From positions 62,001 through 126,000 of IMG/VR virus record IMGVR_UViG_3300013104_000001: a DNA stretch of 64,000 nt. The stretch is one strand, 5' to 3'. A program made the position numbers and the translations under genes. Numbering within the stretch: the stretch's first letter is position 1; each line of letters begins with the position of its first letter. The stretch comes from a virus. Below the pieces are notes generated by a model. It saw only the letters and a program-made list of their open reading frames with translations, was not told the origin of the DNA and did not search any database. This document shows positions 31,494 through 39,772 of this stretch, piece after piece.

Positions 31494-32465
31494 ATGTCTG
31501 ATCAAGTTGAAGGTAAAGTATATCCGTCTCAGTTGTTTGTGACCGTCGCGGGTAATCACCCAATGGCAGAAGCGGCACTGGGCTCAGTTCTGTCCACGTT
31601 CTTCAATGACCGCGGTATCGCTGGTCGTCGTCAGGCAAATGAAGTGTTCGATGCTCAGTTTGCAATTGACACTGTCAATGGCCTGGCGTCCAATCAGGAG
31701 AACACGGTTAACATCATGACCTCTCCACTTACCCTGGCGGCGATGCGTGGCGAATACCAAGTGTGGGACTGGCCGACCTGGGGTGATGAATCACAACCAT
31801 GGACCGCGTTGGTAAATGACGAACTGCGTAACATGTGGACGACATTTACCAGTCAGCAGAAGCGCGCTATCTATAATAGCTTCAATGCGCTGAACATCGA
31901 AGTGGAAGGCGAAGACGAACCGTTGAGTTTTGAACATGCACGGCGCATTATTCTGGATGAATCAGGAACGTTCGTTCGTTTCAACCCTAACAAAGATCGC
32001 ACTGCCTTTGGCGGCATTACGGTAGCTGAATCATTACTTGATACTGCCGAGATCCAAGCGATCCTGTTCTTACTGAACAATACCGTTCCTGGTAAAGATG
32101 AAGGCGATGACGAACCGCGTCTGCGTGAGCAGCCAGTAGTAGAAGATACTGACGCACAGCCAACACCTGAACTGACCGCCGGTGAAAACCCAGCAAGCAA
32201 TGGCGCACATGCCGCACCAGAACTCCCTGATGGCCGTGAAGTATCTGACACCGATGCACCGGTCGCTGATGTAGCCAGCCCTGAGCACAACCCAGAGAAG
32301 ATCGATCTGACCGAAGGCGTACCAGCCGTTAAATCAACCGACCCTGTGCTGGCGCCGGTCTCTGGAAATATCGTATCGAACGACCCGTCTGATGCAGCGA
32401 CACTCGCTTCACCGCCAGCGTCTGGCTCAGTAGTAGAACCATCACGTGACCATTTAGAGGATTAA
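31494..32465 (+). CDS. Acidic protein with disordered tail, 323 aa
   Basis: Residues 1-200 look globular and helical (SQQKRAIYNSFNALNIEVEG, FEHARRIILDESGTFVRF). Residues 205-323 are a low-complexity acidic tail rich in Pro, Glu, Asp, Ala and Ser (EDTDAQPTPELTAGENPAS). A similar Pro/Glu/Val-rich stretch occurs in the 38168 product. AAGGAAG precedes ATG 31494. Possible scaffold or binding protein; no family recognised. Confidence 0.88.
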   Translation: MSDQVEGKVYPSQLFVTVAGNHPMAEAALGSVLSTFFNDRGIAGRRQANEVFDAQFAIDTVNGLASNQENTVNIMTSPLTLAAMRGEYQVWDWPTWGDESQPWTALVNDELRNMWTTFTSQQKRAIYNSFNALNIEVEGEDEPLSFEHARRIILDESGTFVRFNPNKDRTAFGGITVAESLLDTAEIQAILFLLNNTVPGKDEGDDEPRLREQPVVEDTDAQPTPELTAGENPASNGAHAAPELPDGREVSDTDAPVADVASPEHNPEKIDLTEGVPAVKSTDPVLAPVSGNIVSNDPSDAATLASPPASGSVVEPSRDHLED

Positions 32466-32468
32466 TTG

Positions 32469-32864
32469 ATGCTGCCCATCTCTGAACCTATCTCTATCTT
32501 TGACGTACAGAGTGTGCGTTTGACAGAAGAACTGCAAGAGCACTTTCGTAAGGACCTCAACGAAGCAGATAAGATCCATTCGGTCTATGCGTTCAAAGAT
32601 GGGTCTCGCTTCATTAAACCATTTAATGGGTTTCTGGTTGTAACAGGTCCCATCCTGCAATATCAGTTGTACCGTGGTAACGAAGCGGTAACAGCTGAGT
32701 GGGCTGGGGTCTTTACTTACGATGGCGAAGGCAATGCAATCATCCCTGATGAGATGCGTACGGTATTCACTGACGTGGACCGTAATCGTGTTACACAGTG
32801 GAAGACACTTGCGCAGGCATTACACTTCGCTGTGTTGCAGGATATCAAACGGGGATCGTTCTGA
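32469..32864 (+). CDS. Paralogue of the 30978 product, 131 aa
   Basis: Start ATG 32469 (preferred to TTG 32466) follows GAGG. The core SVYAFKDGSRFIKPFNGFLV...GPILQYQLYRG matches the 30978 product. The stop overlaps the next ATG (TGATG), so it is coupled to the 242-residue gene downstream. Confidence 0.85.
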   Translation: MLPISEPISIFDVQSVRLTEELQEHFRKDLNEADKIHSVYAFKDGSRFIKPFNGFLVVTGPILQYQLYRGNEAVTAEWAGVFTYDGEGNAIIPDEMRTVFTDVDRNRVTQWKTLAQALHFAVLQDIKRGSF

Positions 32865-33592
32865 TGAAAGATTCGCTGTACAGTGATTTACCAGAGGGGT
32901 GTCATCCACCCCTTCCTATCGCCAAAGGTGGGATCTTCTTACGAGAAGGTAGTAAAGAAGCCGTTGAGCTGGTTGTGTGGAATCATGTTTTCGAGACCAC
33001 TCACCAACTACCATCTGAAGCCATTCCTGGCGAACGAGCGTTCATTGCGATAGCTCATGTAGTATACGTCTGGAAAGACAATATGTGGTGTGAGGACAAA
33101 GATGCCAAGCCGCACATCGATCGTTGTGTTCTGGCGGGTAATTTTAACGTCATGGACTTTAACTACATCACTGTGTCATCTGCATCCGAAGAAGCAGGCA
33201 TTGCCTTTAGTAGTAAAGAACGGCGTGAGTGGACTATCGGTAATTGGATTGCTCACTTAGGCGGTCGCATCAACGACGCTGGCTATCTGGAGTTTGGCAG
33301 TGTCTATGCCTTCAACATGATGTTAAGACAGATGATACGTGCAGACTTCAAAGGCAGCGAAGAGAAAATGCGGGTTACCGTTGACGGGGGTGGTGACAAC
33401 ATGAAGGTAGCACTTGCTTCCATGTTGCTTGGCTCTATCAATAAAGCAAACTGCAAACCTGGGGATAACCTTGCTGAGTTAGTTACTCAGGTCAATGCCC
33501 GTAGTACCGATGCCGACGCGGTTGAACGTCTATTGCGCAGCATCGAAGATGTAGAAGTGACCATTGATGTTCTGCCGTCATTGCGGAGATAG
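32864..33592 (+). CDS. Hypothetical protein, 242 aa
   Basis: Start ATG 32864 overlaps the previous stop; an in-frame extension to 32798 is inside that gene and is rejected. Soluble; N-terminal Pro-rich (EGCHPPLPIAKGG), then beta-rich, then a helical C-terminus. No known domain recognised. It is followed two bases later by the MazG-like gene. Confidence 0.85.
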   Translation: MKDSLYSDLPEGCHPPLPIAKGGIFLREGSKEAVELVVWNHVFETTHQLPSEAIPGERAFIAIAHVVYVWKDNMWCEDKDAKPHIDRCVLAGNFNVMDFNYITVSSASEEAGIAFSSKERREWTIGNWIAHLGGRINDAGYLEFGSVYAFNMMLRQMIRADFKGSEEKMRVTVDGGGDNMKVALASMLLGSINKANCKPGDNLAELVTQVNARSTDADAVERLLRSIEDVEVTIDVLPSLRR

Positions 33593-33594
33593 TC

Positions 33595-34614
33595 ATGAGC
33601 GATTATAAACCGTTATCACCCATCGTCAGTGATAAGGTAGGTAAAGATGCGTATACCGGTCAACCTACTGTCGATTACATGGCGTTTGAAAAGAGCGGTC
33701 TTGATGAACTGTTAGCCATGCATCCTTCGCATGCGCTGTTTATCCGAGACCGTCAGGCGCCACCATTGTACTATTCTTCAATACCACTGGATGAGCTGGA
33801 AGCGAAAGAGTTTCCACTGGTATTGTCTATCATCGGCCCTGTTGACCAAGAGACGAAGCATATCGTTCTTGAAGCAGCGGGGCTTACTGAAATTCAAGCG
33901 CTTAGCGCAATTCTTAAACAGAATGAGCAAGATGCTAAACAGGGCAAATTCTTAATGACTACCGATACCACCAACGTTAACTACTTCGAACTGATTCGTG
34001 ACTGGGGTAAAGCTCGCAACATCATCGGTGGCGGTTCTACACCAATCGATCAGTTTATCAAAGGCATGACCGAAGCCTCTGAAGCCTGGGGTAACATCCT
34101 CGGCAACCAGACCGATAACCTGAAAGACGATATCGGCGATGTGCTGGTTTGTCTGACACAGTCCTTCGGCATCATCGATAGCATTAAGATCGAAGACGCT
34201 GCTACTGACCTTGGCCCGTGGCTGCGTGAAGCACGTATCGAATATCAGAACCACGGTGTGTGGGGCGACAAACGTCTGGCGCTGTCTGTCCTGCGTAAAC
34301 TCGGTAATATCTCTCGTGAAGTTGAGCTGGCGCAGTTTGAACCAGACCATCACCGTCCAGACGAGATGATGGACTGCACTGCAGACCTGGTAGCTGACCT
34401 GGTTGTGCTGGCCGAGTCTAAAGGCTGGACACTGCAGGAATGTCTGGAAGAAGCCTACAACGATATCAAAGATCGTAAAGGCGTGATGTACAATGGCGGT
34501 TTCGTGAAAGAAGCGAGCCTGTCGGTTGAGCGCGCTAAAGAGATGTTAGCATCTGGTACTGTTGGTGGTGTCGGCGCAGAATACCTGAACGGCTATATCG
34601 CAGCTAATAGCTGA
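33595..34614 (+). CDS. Tandem MazG-like nucleotide pyrophosphohydrolase, 339 aa
   Basis: First MazG-type four-helix unit at about residues 130-200: IRDWGKARNIIGGGSTPIDQ, EASEAWG (E160, E163) and LKDDIGDVLVCL (D179, D182), the E-x-x-E...D-x-x-D metal set. A second, partial unit at about 225-305 has REVELAQ, CTADLVADLVVL and NDIKDRKGVMYNGGFVKE. N-terminal 120 residues are unrelated and unassigned. MazG-type enzymes cleave NTP or dNTP to the monophosphate; phage copies are proposed to adjust nucleotide pools or alarmones. Identity is good; substrate unknown. Confidence 0.82.
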   Translation: MSDYKPLSPIVSDKVGKDAYTGQPTVDYMAFEKSGLDELLAMHPSHALFIRDRQAPPLYYSSIPLDELEAKEFPLVLSIIGPVDQETKHIVLEAAGLTEIQALSAILKQNEQDAKQGKFLMTTDTTNVNYFELIRDWGKARNIIGGGSTPIDQFIKGMTEASEAWGNILGNQTDNLKDDIGDVLVCLTQSFGIIDSIKIEDAATDLGPWLREARIEYQNHGVWGDKRLALSVLRKLGNISREVELAQFEPDHHRPDEMMDCTADLVADLVVLAESKGWTLQECLEEAYNDIKDRKGVMYNGGFVKEASLSVERAKEMLASGTVGGVGAEYLNGYIAANS

Positions 34615-34631
34615 TTCTAAAACATCTGTCA

Positions 34632-34641
34632 CCTACATTAC
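34632..34641 (+). promoter_or_regulatory. Early-type core CCTACATTAC overlapping a terminator
   Basis: CCTACATTAC directly abuts the hairpin at 34644-34667 and lacks a well-spaced GTGATA. If it is a promoter, its transcript would begin with the hairpin of the MazG-gene terminator. It precedes the gene at 34697. Confidence 0.45.
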
Positions 34642-34643
34642 TA

Positions 34644-34675
34644 AAGGGATAGTGAAAGCTATCCCTTCTATGCCC
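34644..34675 (+). terminator. Hairpin terminator with ATGCCC variant
   Basis: Nine-base-pair stem AAGGGATAG/CTATCCCTT (34644-34652, 34659-34667) with a six-base loop, then CT and ATGCCC at 34670-34675, a one-base variant of the hexamer. Confidence 0.83.
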
Positions 34676-34696
34676 ATTATAAATTGAGGATTAGAA

Positions 34697-35077
34697 ATGA
34701 AACAAGTCGCTCCTAACGTCAATGTGTTATCTGTGAACTTACGTTTCTCTGTTAAGCAGATGGAGATCTATGCGAAGTTTATTACTGATGCAGCTACTGC
34801 CGGTAAGAAGATCTTTATCTTTGCTGACAGAGAAGCCCGTGTGAAAGTGAAAGAACTCTTTCCTAAGTTCATGGGTATCGAAGTGTTGGAAAAGATAAAC
34901 GTCAACGCATATCCCACTAATGAACTGACTGCACTTAACGTCGGTCGTGGTGTCTCCAACATGGCAGCTATTTTCATCAGCGAAACCGGTCGGTATAACG
35001 ACCAGATCGCGAAGACTGTCGCGGCTACCAAAGACCACGATGTACTGATCGTCGATTGCAATACGGCAGTAGCGTAA
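34697..35077 (+). CDS. Hypothetical alpha/beta protein, 126 aa
   Basis: Unrecognised. Alternating helix and strand (KQMEIYAKFITDAATAGKKI, FIFADREARVKVKEL, KDHDVLIVDCN) suggests a small Rossmann-like domain. TTGAGGATT precedes ATG 34697. Possibly served by the early-type core at 34632. The stop overlaps the next ATG. Confidence 0.83.
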   Translation: MKQVAPNVNVLSVNLRFSVKQMEIYAKFITDAATAGKKIFIFADREARVKVKELFPKFMGIEVLEKINVNAYPTNELTALNVGRGVSNMAAIFISETGRYNDQIAKTVAATKDHDVLIVDCNTAVA

Positions 35078-35436
35078 TGTTCAACGTCAAACGCGGCATA
35101 TGGCGCGGTGTGTTGTTTGACCTGTGGATGACCATCCTGGTACTGGGTAGCTGGTTATTATACATCCTCTGTGTAGGATGGCATGGCTACTTCTTTCCAA
35201 AAGAAACTATCATCAACAATGACGCTGAATTAGCTGAACTGAAAAATAACCTTTACAACCGTTATGCTTTCGAAGTATTGGATACCGTAATTGCTAATAC
35301 CGAATGTCTGTATCCAATCACCTTCAAAGAAGGCACGCACTGGTTATATGCTGTGGATCTCTTTTCAGCTGAAAACGCGAAGTGTCGTTCTAAGTCTTGT
35401 CTGAAAGATAAGGTCAAGACAACCGAATTAACTTAA
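35077..35436 (+). CDS. Single-pass membrane protein, 119 aa
   Basis: Start ATG 35077 overlaps the previous stop (TAATG). A basic N-terminus (MFNVKRGIWRG) is followed by a membrane helix at about residues 14-34 (LFDLWMTILVLGSWLLYILCV). The tail of about 80 residues has three Cys (TECLYP, AKCRSKSCLKD). The plan is like the anchored-protein group but with a shorter tail. Confidence 0.83.
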   Translation: MFNVKRGIWRGVLFDLWMTILVLGSWLLYILCVGWHGYFFPKETIINNDAELAELKNNLYNRYAFEVLDTVIANTECLYPITFKEGTHWLYAVDLFSAENAKCRSKSCLKDKVKTTELT

Positions 35437-35461
35437 TTAACTAACTTGTGGGGTAATCACC

Positions 35462-35875
35462 GTGCATCGTACTCGAGCTCAACTCATCGCTGATCGTATC
35501 AAAGAAGTCCTGGCTGGTAAGCCTGTTGCAATTAGCGATATCCAATTCGAAGATACAAAAGAAGCTTCGTTTGGTCCTGTTAAGATTGTCATGTTTAATT
35601 GGAAGGTTGCAGACAATGACCTGACCGCTGAAATGACAGAACGCGATGTTCTGGCCATTCTTGCACAGGACAACATCTATGTCGCTTTTCACAAGACACG
35701 CCGTCTTGAAGGGGAGCGCTTGATTACTGCCACAAAACCACTCCAGCCAGGACATCCTAACTTCACTCTGGGTAATCTCCGGGGTTTCACTCGTATGTGG
35801 TTGATTGAAGCAACTGGCGCTGACAAAAGCAAGCGTCCTTCTCACCACGATGTTACCGCAACCGTTCGTCGCTAG
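35462..35875 (+). CDS. Hypothetical protein, 137 aa
   Basis: GTG start at 35462 after TGGGGT. N-terminal helix (RAQLIADRIKEVLAG), then strands (FGPVKIVMFNWKVADND) and a basic C-terminus. Not recognised; small alpha/beta domain. Confidence 0.8.
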   Translation: MHRTRAQLIADRIKEVLAGKPVAISDIQFEDTKEASFGPVKIVMFNWKVADNDLTAEMTERDVLAILAQDNIYVAFHKTRRLEGERLITATKPLQPGHPNFTLGNLRGFTRMWLIEATGADKSKRPSHHDVTATVRR

Positions 35876-35883
35876 GAGCAACG

Positions 35884-36609
35884 ATGACTATTAATAAACA
35901 TCAGTTACTCGGTGTGCTGTTAAACGACTTCACCGACATGTACATGTTACAGCTGAACAACCGCAACCGTGACGTCTGCATCGATGAGATGAACTCAGGA
36001 ATGTGCGGTGTAGTTGCCATGTGTGTTGGTAATGTCATGCGTGAGCGCTATGGGGTTACTGATATTGATTGGGAGTCGCACTGTCTGCACATGTGGTTGG
36101 TGCTAGACGGTAAACGCTACGACACGTTGTACCCAGAAGGGTATAGCGAGGAAGTCGTTGATGCGTGGTTACTGAAGATGCAGCACTACAACAGTAACGT
36201 CATGACTAATGACACTGGTATTGGGCTGGAAGATAATACTGGTTATGTTGCCGGCGGTTGGTGGGATTGTCTCTATCTCATCAAAGGCTGGTATGAACGC
36301 TACGGTATGACGCCTCCAGCGTACGTTAAACGCATGATGGCTAACTTACGTGGCAATCATCGCCATCGTCAGGAACGTCGTGCAGAGCGCCGTTATCAGC
36401 TCGTATTGAAAGCCCCACTTCCTTCACCTACCGATGAAGTGCGCACCAACGACGTCTTACCGATGACCCATTACTGGCACGGTGAGTTCGAAGGTAATCA
36501 GGACCGGGTATTATCACGCCGCCCTGGCATGCCGTCCGTAAACGTCTATAAAAGCTTATTGAAGTATTACCGTGAAAAGGGTGTTCCTGTCACGCAGTAC
36601 TTCTGTTAA
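35884..36609 (+). CDS. Papain-like-fold candidate 1, 241 aa
   Basis: Shares with the 43347 product the block xCGVxAxxVxxVxxEKY...HxWLxxxGxxYDTLYPEGY. Cys41, His69 and Asp80 occur in the order and spacing of a papain-like (NlpC/transglutaminase-type) catalytic triad. C-H spacing is 28 here and 27 in the paralogue; H-D is 11 in both. The remaining 160 residues differ and include a basic segment (HRHRQERRAERRYQ). Peptidase, deamidase or transferase activity is possible; the fold is an inference. Confidence 0.65.
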   Translation: MTINKHQLLGVLLNDFTDMYMLQLNNRNRDVCIDEMNSGMCGVVAMCVGNVMRERYGVTDIDWESHCLHMWLVLDGKRYDTLYPEGYSEEVVDAWLLKMQHYNSNVMTNDTGIGLEDNTGYVAGGWWDCLYLIKGWYERYGMTPPAYVKRMMANLRGNHRHRQERRAERRYQLVLKAPLPSPTDEVRTNDVLPMTHYWHGEFEGNQDRVLSRRPGMPSVNVYKSLLKYYREKGVPVTQYFC

Positions 36610-36637
36610 TCCACCGTTTGTTAAGAAGGAAAACGTT

Positions 36638-37426
36638 ATGACGCTGAAGAGCAACGAGCAACTCAATGCTGAGACCCCTGAACTGCGCGATGTCATTGTG
36701 ACTGTCGATGGACTGAATGTCCTTGATATCAATGTCGCTCCTGGCGCGCGTGCACCACGCTACAGTGTGCAGTTATCCGGTGATGCGGGTATGACCCCCA
36801 AAGGGATGCGTGCGGTATACGGCCATGCAGCACAGATACTGAATCACCTTGTTGAAAAGGGTTTCTCAGCGCATGCCAATGTATCCCGCGATGACCTGGA
36901 TAACGACGTTGTTAGCGCAACTTCACTCATGAAGCAAGCGATTGCCGCACTGACCGTTGGCGGCGAAGATATCTCACTGCATTGTCACTCATTATCTATC
37001 TGGGTAACGTCATGTGATTTTGATCTGACTGAGCTGCGTCTGCTCGGCGATGAAGCAATGGATAAGGTAGAGTTCCTGCTGGAACAACCTGCCGAACCAT
37101 CTGAAGCGCTAACAGAGTTGATGACACGTAAGCGTAAGAACCTGATACGTGAAGATCTGGGTGAAACTGCGCCGGTAACGACATCACTGGGTACCACCAC
37201 GACTATCATGATTGGTGATGAACTGCATGTGCGTCGCGAGTTCAATGATGAAGACGGCGAAGCTCTCATCGTCTGGATTCCATCTGACCTCAACCAGGAC
37301 ATCAACACCTTGAGCGATGTGGATAAACACAAGCTCAGTTTCCACGGCGGTGCGTCAGAAGGTCATCCAACCTTTATTCTGAACCGTCACGTGGTTAAAG
37401 GTGACGCCGACCAATCTCCAGCTTAG
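36638..37426 (+). CDS. Hypothetical protein, 262 aa
   Basis: Start ATG 36638 follows AAGAAGGA; an in-frame extension upstream overlaps the previous gene. Soluble acidic alpha/beta protein (VIVTVDGLNVLDINVAPG, YGHAAQILNHLVEKGF). No recognised motif. It ends the unit before the composite terminator at 37439. Confidence 0.85.
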   Translation: MTLKSNEQLNAETPELRDVIVTVDGLNVLDINVAPGARAPRYSVQLSGDAGMTPKGMRAVYGHAAQILNHLVEKGFSAHANVSRDDLDNDVVSATSLMKQAIAALTVGGEDISLHCHSLSIWVTSCDFDLTELRLLGDEAMDKVEFLLEQPAEPSEALTELMTRKRKNLIREDLGETAPVTTSLGTTTTIMIGDELHVRREFNDEDGEALIVWIPSDLNQDINTLSDVDKHKLSFHGGASEGHPTFILNRHVVKGDADQSPA

Positions 37427-37438
37427 TAATTAAAAACT

Positions 37439-37505
37439 AGACAGCGTAATATTATGTCCATTAGGGGGTCTGGTGAAAGCCATATCCCCTTAGGTTATGC
37501 TGTCT
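37439..37505 (+). terminator. Composite terminator, ATGCTG inside an outer stem
   Basis: Inner hairpin AGGGG.../...CCCCT (37463-37490). It is enclosed by an outer 11-base-pair stem pairing 37439-37449 (AGACAGCGTAA) with 37495-37505 (TTATGCTGTCT, one G-T pair). The TTATGC element is thus base-paired, unlike at other sites. TTTTTTTTT follows. It may switch between forms. Confidence 0.7.
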
Positions 37506-37595
37506 TTTTTTTTGGTTAAGAAATACTACCCTTCTCCATTATATGTCATTTAGTTTACACATTGTAAAACTTCACACAAAGCAAGCGAGAGTCAT

Positions 37596-37739
37596 ATGTC
37601 AAAACCTGAAGAATTCGATATGAACGGTCTGGAAGATCTGGACCTGGAAGGCGCTGAGAAAGCAGCAGAAGTAAAAGCAGCAGGTGGCGGCGAAGCGCTG
37701 TCTGACGCTGAATCAGATTGCGAAGGTTGCAAGATCTAA
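37596..37739 (+). CDS. Acidic CxxC-ending peptide, 47 aa
   Basis: ATG 37596 after GCGAGAG. Mostly acidic leader-like sequence (KPEEFDMNGLEDLDLEGAEK), a Gly-Gly-Gly stretch at residues 30-32, and the C-terminus SDAESDCEGCKI. The shape (acidic leader, GG, short Cys-containing end) recalls precursors of modified peptides, but no modifying enzyme is adjacent. A metal-binding or redox microprotein is equally possible. It stands alone between a terminator and the next gene. Confidence 0.7.
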   Translation: MSKPEEFDMNGLEDLDLEGAEKAAEVKAAGGGEALSDAESDCEGCKI

Positions 37740-37792
37740 ATGTCGTGATGTGAACCGGGGTTGATAAGGGATCAACTAACCGAGGAAACATC

Positions 37793-38092
37793 ATGAACAT
37801 CTATCTTGTCAAACTTAAGTCTGAAACGCGGTATACGCCAGATTCATTTATCGCTGCTGCAACATCAACCGAACAAGCGTTGTCAATTCACCCTGGGTAT
37901 TATAAGGGCCGACACACACCTGTGAAGTTCGATGAGGAGATGGCATCACTCTGGGCGGTTGAATCGTCTGACCGTCCTATGGATCATACGTGGACAACTG
38001 ACAGGAACGATATTGAGGTTACCTATTTAGGGCAAGCCGCGATTGAATTCACTGGGCCCACGATCATCTCCATAAGCTATGAATCTTGCTAA
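37793..38092 (+). CDS. Hypothetical protein, 99 aa
   Basis: CGAGGAAAC precedes ATG 37793. A small GTTGAT/ATCAAC hairpin (37760-37776) lies just before its ribosome site. Soluble alpha/beta protein with an early YLVKLKSETRYTPDSF and a beta-rich end. Not recognised. Confidence 0.8.
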   Translation: MNIYLVKLKSETRYTPDSFIAAATSTEQALSIHPGYYKGRHTPVKFDEEMASLWAVESSDRPMDHTWTTDRNDIEVTYLGQAAIEFTGPTIISISYESC

Positions 38093-38100
38093 CCATATCT

Positions 38101-38127
38101 GGCGTCCTTCGGGACGCCTTTATGCCG
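38101..38127 (+). terminator. UUCG hairpin terminator with ATGCCG
   Basis: GGCGTCC/GGACGCC with a TTCG loop (38101-38118), TTT, then ATGCCG 38122-38127. Confidence 0.9.
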
Positions 38128-38167
38128 GCTATCTTATGACTTGTCTGTAACAGGTCTGAGGAAGCTT

Positions 38168-38839
38168 ATGTTCAAGCGATTAGCATTTCTTTTGTTTAGA
38201 AAATTCTTTGATCCTAAAGGGGAGTACAAAATGTCAGAGCAGTCTAAAGATCAAGTTGCTGTAGAAGAGAATGCATCTCCAGAATCGGAGCAGCCTACTC
38301 CTGCTTCATCTGATCCGATTGCAGAGACATCTACCGCAAGCGATACGTTCGTGGTTGCACAAGACGGTGGGCCTTCACGCCCGGTTGTTGAAGACGTAGT
38401 AGATGATACTCCTGTCGCCGACGAACCCGTTCAACCTGCAGCACCGGCTATCCCAGCAGTAGAAGATGCGCCCGCTCCTGTTGTTGTAGAACCTATTGCG
38501 GTAGAACCGGCTGAACCAGTTGAACCGGTAGCTGTACCCGTAGAAGCCCCTGCTGTTTCTCCAGCACCGGCAGTAGTACCTTCGACCGACAGCGATAAGA
38601 CTGAAGGCGAACCAGATACCTATCGTTTCGACCTGCTGGCCAGTGCACTGAAGAGTTTACTTCAGGAAGCCGGTCATGACCTGGACGAAGCATTTGACGA
38701 TGCAGTACCTTTGGCAAAAGAGATCGCTTCAAGTGATGAAGACTTTGGGCATAAGCTCAAAGGCATTCTGGTAGTGGTTGGTCGTGAATACGGCGAAGCA
38801 TTCCATAAGTTCTTCAATTACGCGAAGAAACATATCTAA
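38168..38839 (+). CDS. Pro/Glu/Val-rich protein with two possible starts, 223 or 202 aa
   Basis: Two starts each have a ribosome site: ATG 38168 (GAGG at 38158) and ATG 38231 (GGGGAG at 38218). The longer form adds a basic, hydrophobic helix (FKRLAFLLFRKFFDPKGEYK) that could bind a membrane; the shorter would be soluble. Residues after that are a disordered Pro/Ala/Val/Glu stretch (about 100 residues). A globular helical C-terminus follows (YRFDLLASALKSLLQEAGHD...VVVGREYGEAFHKFFNYAKK). Unknown function. Confidence 0.82.
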   Translation: MFKRLAFLLFRKFFDPKGEYKMSEQSKDQVAVEENASPESEQPTPASSDPIAETSTASDTFVVAQDGGPSRPVVEDVVDDTPVADEPVQPAAPAIPAVEDAPAPVVVEPIAVEPAEPVEPVAVPVEAPAVSPAPAVVPSTDSDKTEGEPDTYRFDLLASALKSLLQEAGHDLDEAFDDAVPLAKEIASSDEDFGHKLKGILVVVGREYGEAFHKFFNYAKKHI

Positions 38840-38847
38840 CGAAAACA

Positions 38848-38878
38848 GGGGTAAGGAATCCTTACCCCTTTTATGCCG
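38848..38878 (+). terminator. Hairpin terminator with ATGCCG
   Basis: Nine-base-pair stem GGGGTAAGG/CCTTACCCC (38848-38856, 38860-38868), TTTT, then ATGCCG 38873-38878. Confidence 0.9.
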
Positions 38879-38921
38879 TCTAAATCTTATAGCTCCTTGT
38901 TATTCACTAATAGGTGGTTTC

Positions 38922-39704
38922 ATGTTTGAATTATTCATGGGTGGCAATCCGAATGGAAGTCTTCCTGTTGGTCAAAAACTCTTCACAGTGGCTTCAACCG
39001 ATTGGACGGTTCCTGACGGCGTAACCGATATCTCGGCAGTCTGTGTGGGTTCAGGTGGTGGTAACACCTCTAACCGATTTGGTGGTAGCGGTGGCGATCT
39101 CCGTTGGCGTAATCACATTTCCGTCACACCTGGTGAAGTTCTGACAATTACAGTCGGGATAGCTGCGGCTGGAAAGGTTGGGGTCAGTACTAAAATTGTT
39201 CGTAAGTCTAACGGACAAGTTCTGTTACTTGCTAAAGGCGGCGATGCTACCGATACTTCTACAGCTATGGATGGAAGTACAATAGGCGGTGGTAACGGCG
39301 GGGCCGGCAGCGGGACTACCGGTGGCGGTGCAGGCGGCTACGCAGGCAATGGTGGTACCGGTATTGGCAAACCTGCTGATACGGGTTCCGGTGGCGGCGG
39401 TACAGGTAGTGGGTATAGCTTTAACGGTAACGGGTTCGGTACCGGTGGCGGTGGTGTCGGTGTGTTGGGTAAAGGCGCTGATGGCTTAGCCGGACCTAAT
39501 AACACCGGGTCTCAGGCAATTGGCGGGGGCGGTGGTTCTGGCGGCGTTAGAGGTGATCATACCACTGGTGGTAACTACGGTGGTGGTTGCGGTGCACCGG
39601 CATCGATTACCAGCGCGAGTTTAGGTGGTAATGGAGCCTGTCGTCTTATCTGGGGTTCTGGTCGTGCATTCCCCGCAACCAAAACAGCTGATATTATCAC
39701 TTAA
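38922..39704 (+). CDS. Glycine-rich tail adhesin-like protein, 260 aa
   Basis: Start ATG 38922 follows TAGGTGG; a frame from 38778 runs through the previous gene and the terminator and is rejected. The N-terminal domain begins DWTVPDGVTDISAVCVGSGG. About 130 residues of glycine-rich repeats follow (TTGGGAGGYAGNGGTG), and the end is GACRLIWGSGRAFP. This matches phage receptor-binding adhesins with polyglycine helices, of the T-even gp38 and related type. Probably at the tail-fibre tip. It lies just before tdk, and another virion-like gene lies beyond. Confidence 0.8.
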   Translation: MFELFMGGNPNGSLPVGQKLFTVASTDWTVPDGVTDISAVCVGSGGGNTSNRFGGSGGDLRWRNHISVTPGEVLTITVGIAAAGKVGVSTKIVRKSNGQVLLLAKGGDATDTSTAMDGSTIGGGNGGAGSGTTGGGAGGYAGNGGTGIGKPADTGSGGGGTGSGYSFNGNGFGTGGGGVGVLGKGADGLAGPNNTGSQAIGGGGGSGGVRGDHTTGGNYGGGCGAPASITSASLGGNGACRLIWGSGRAFPATKTADIIT

Positions 39705-39772
39705 CAATTAAATATGTAAATAAGGAAATACTTGTATTCTTATATGGACTATTACTTAATGAGATTAACATC

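Noticed and set aside
39289-39489. Alternative frame inside the glycine-rich adhesin
   Set aside because: It is a by-product of GGN codons read in another phase.
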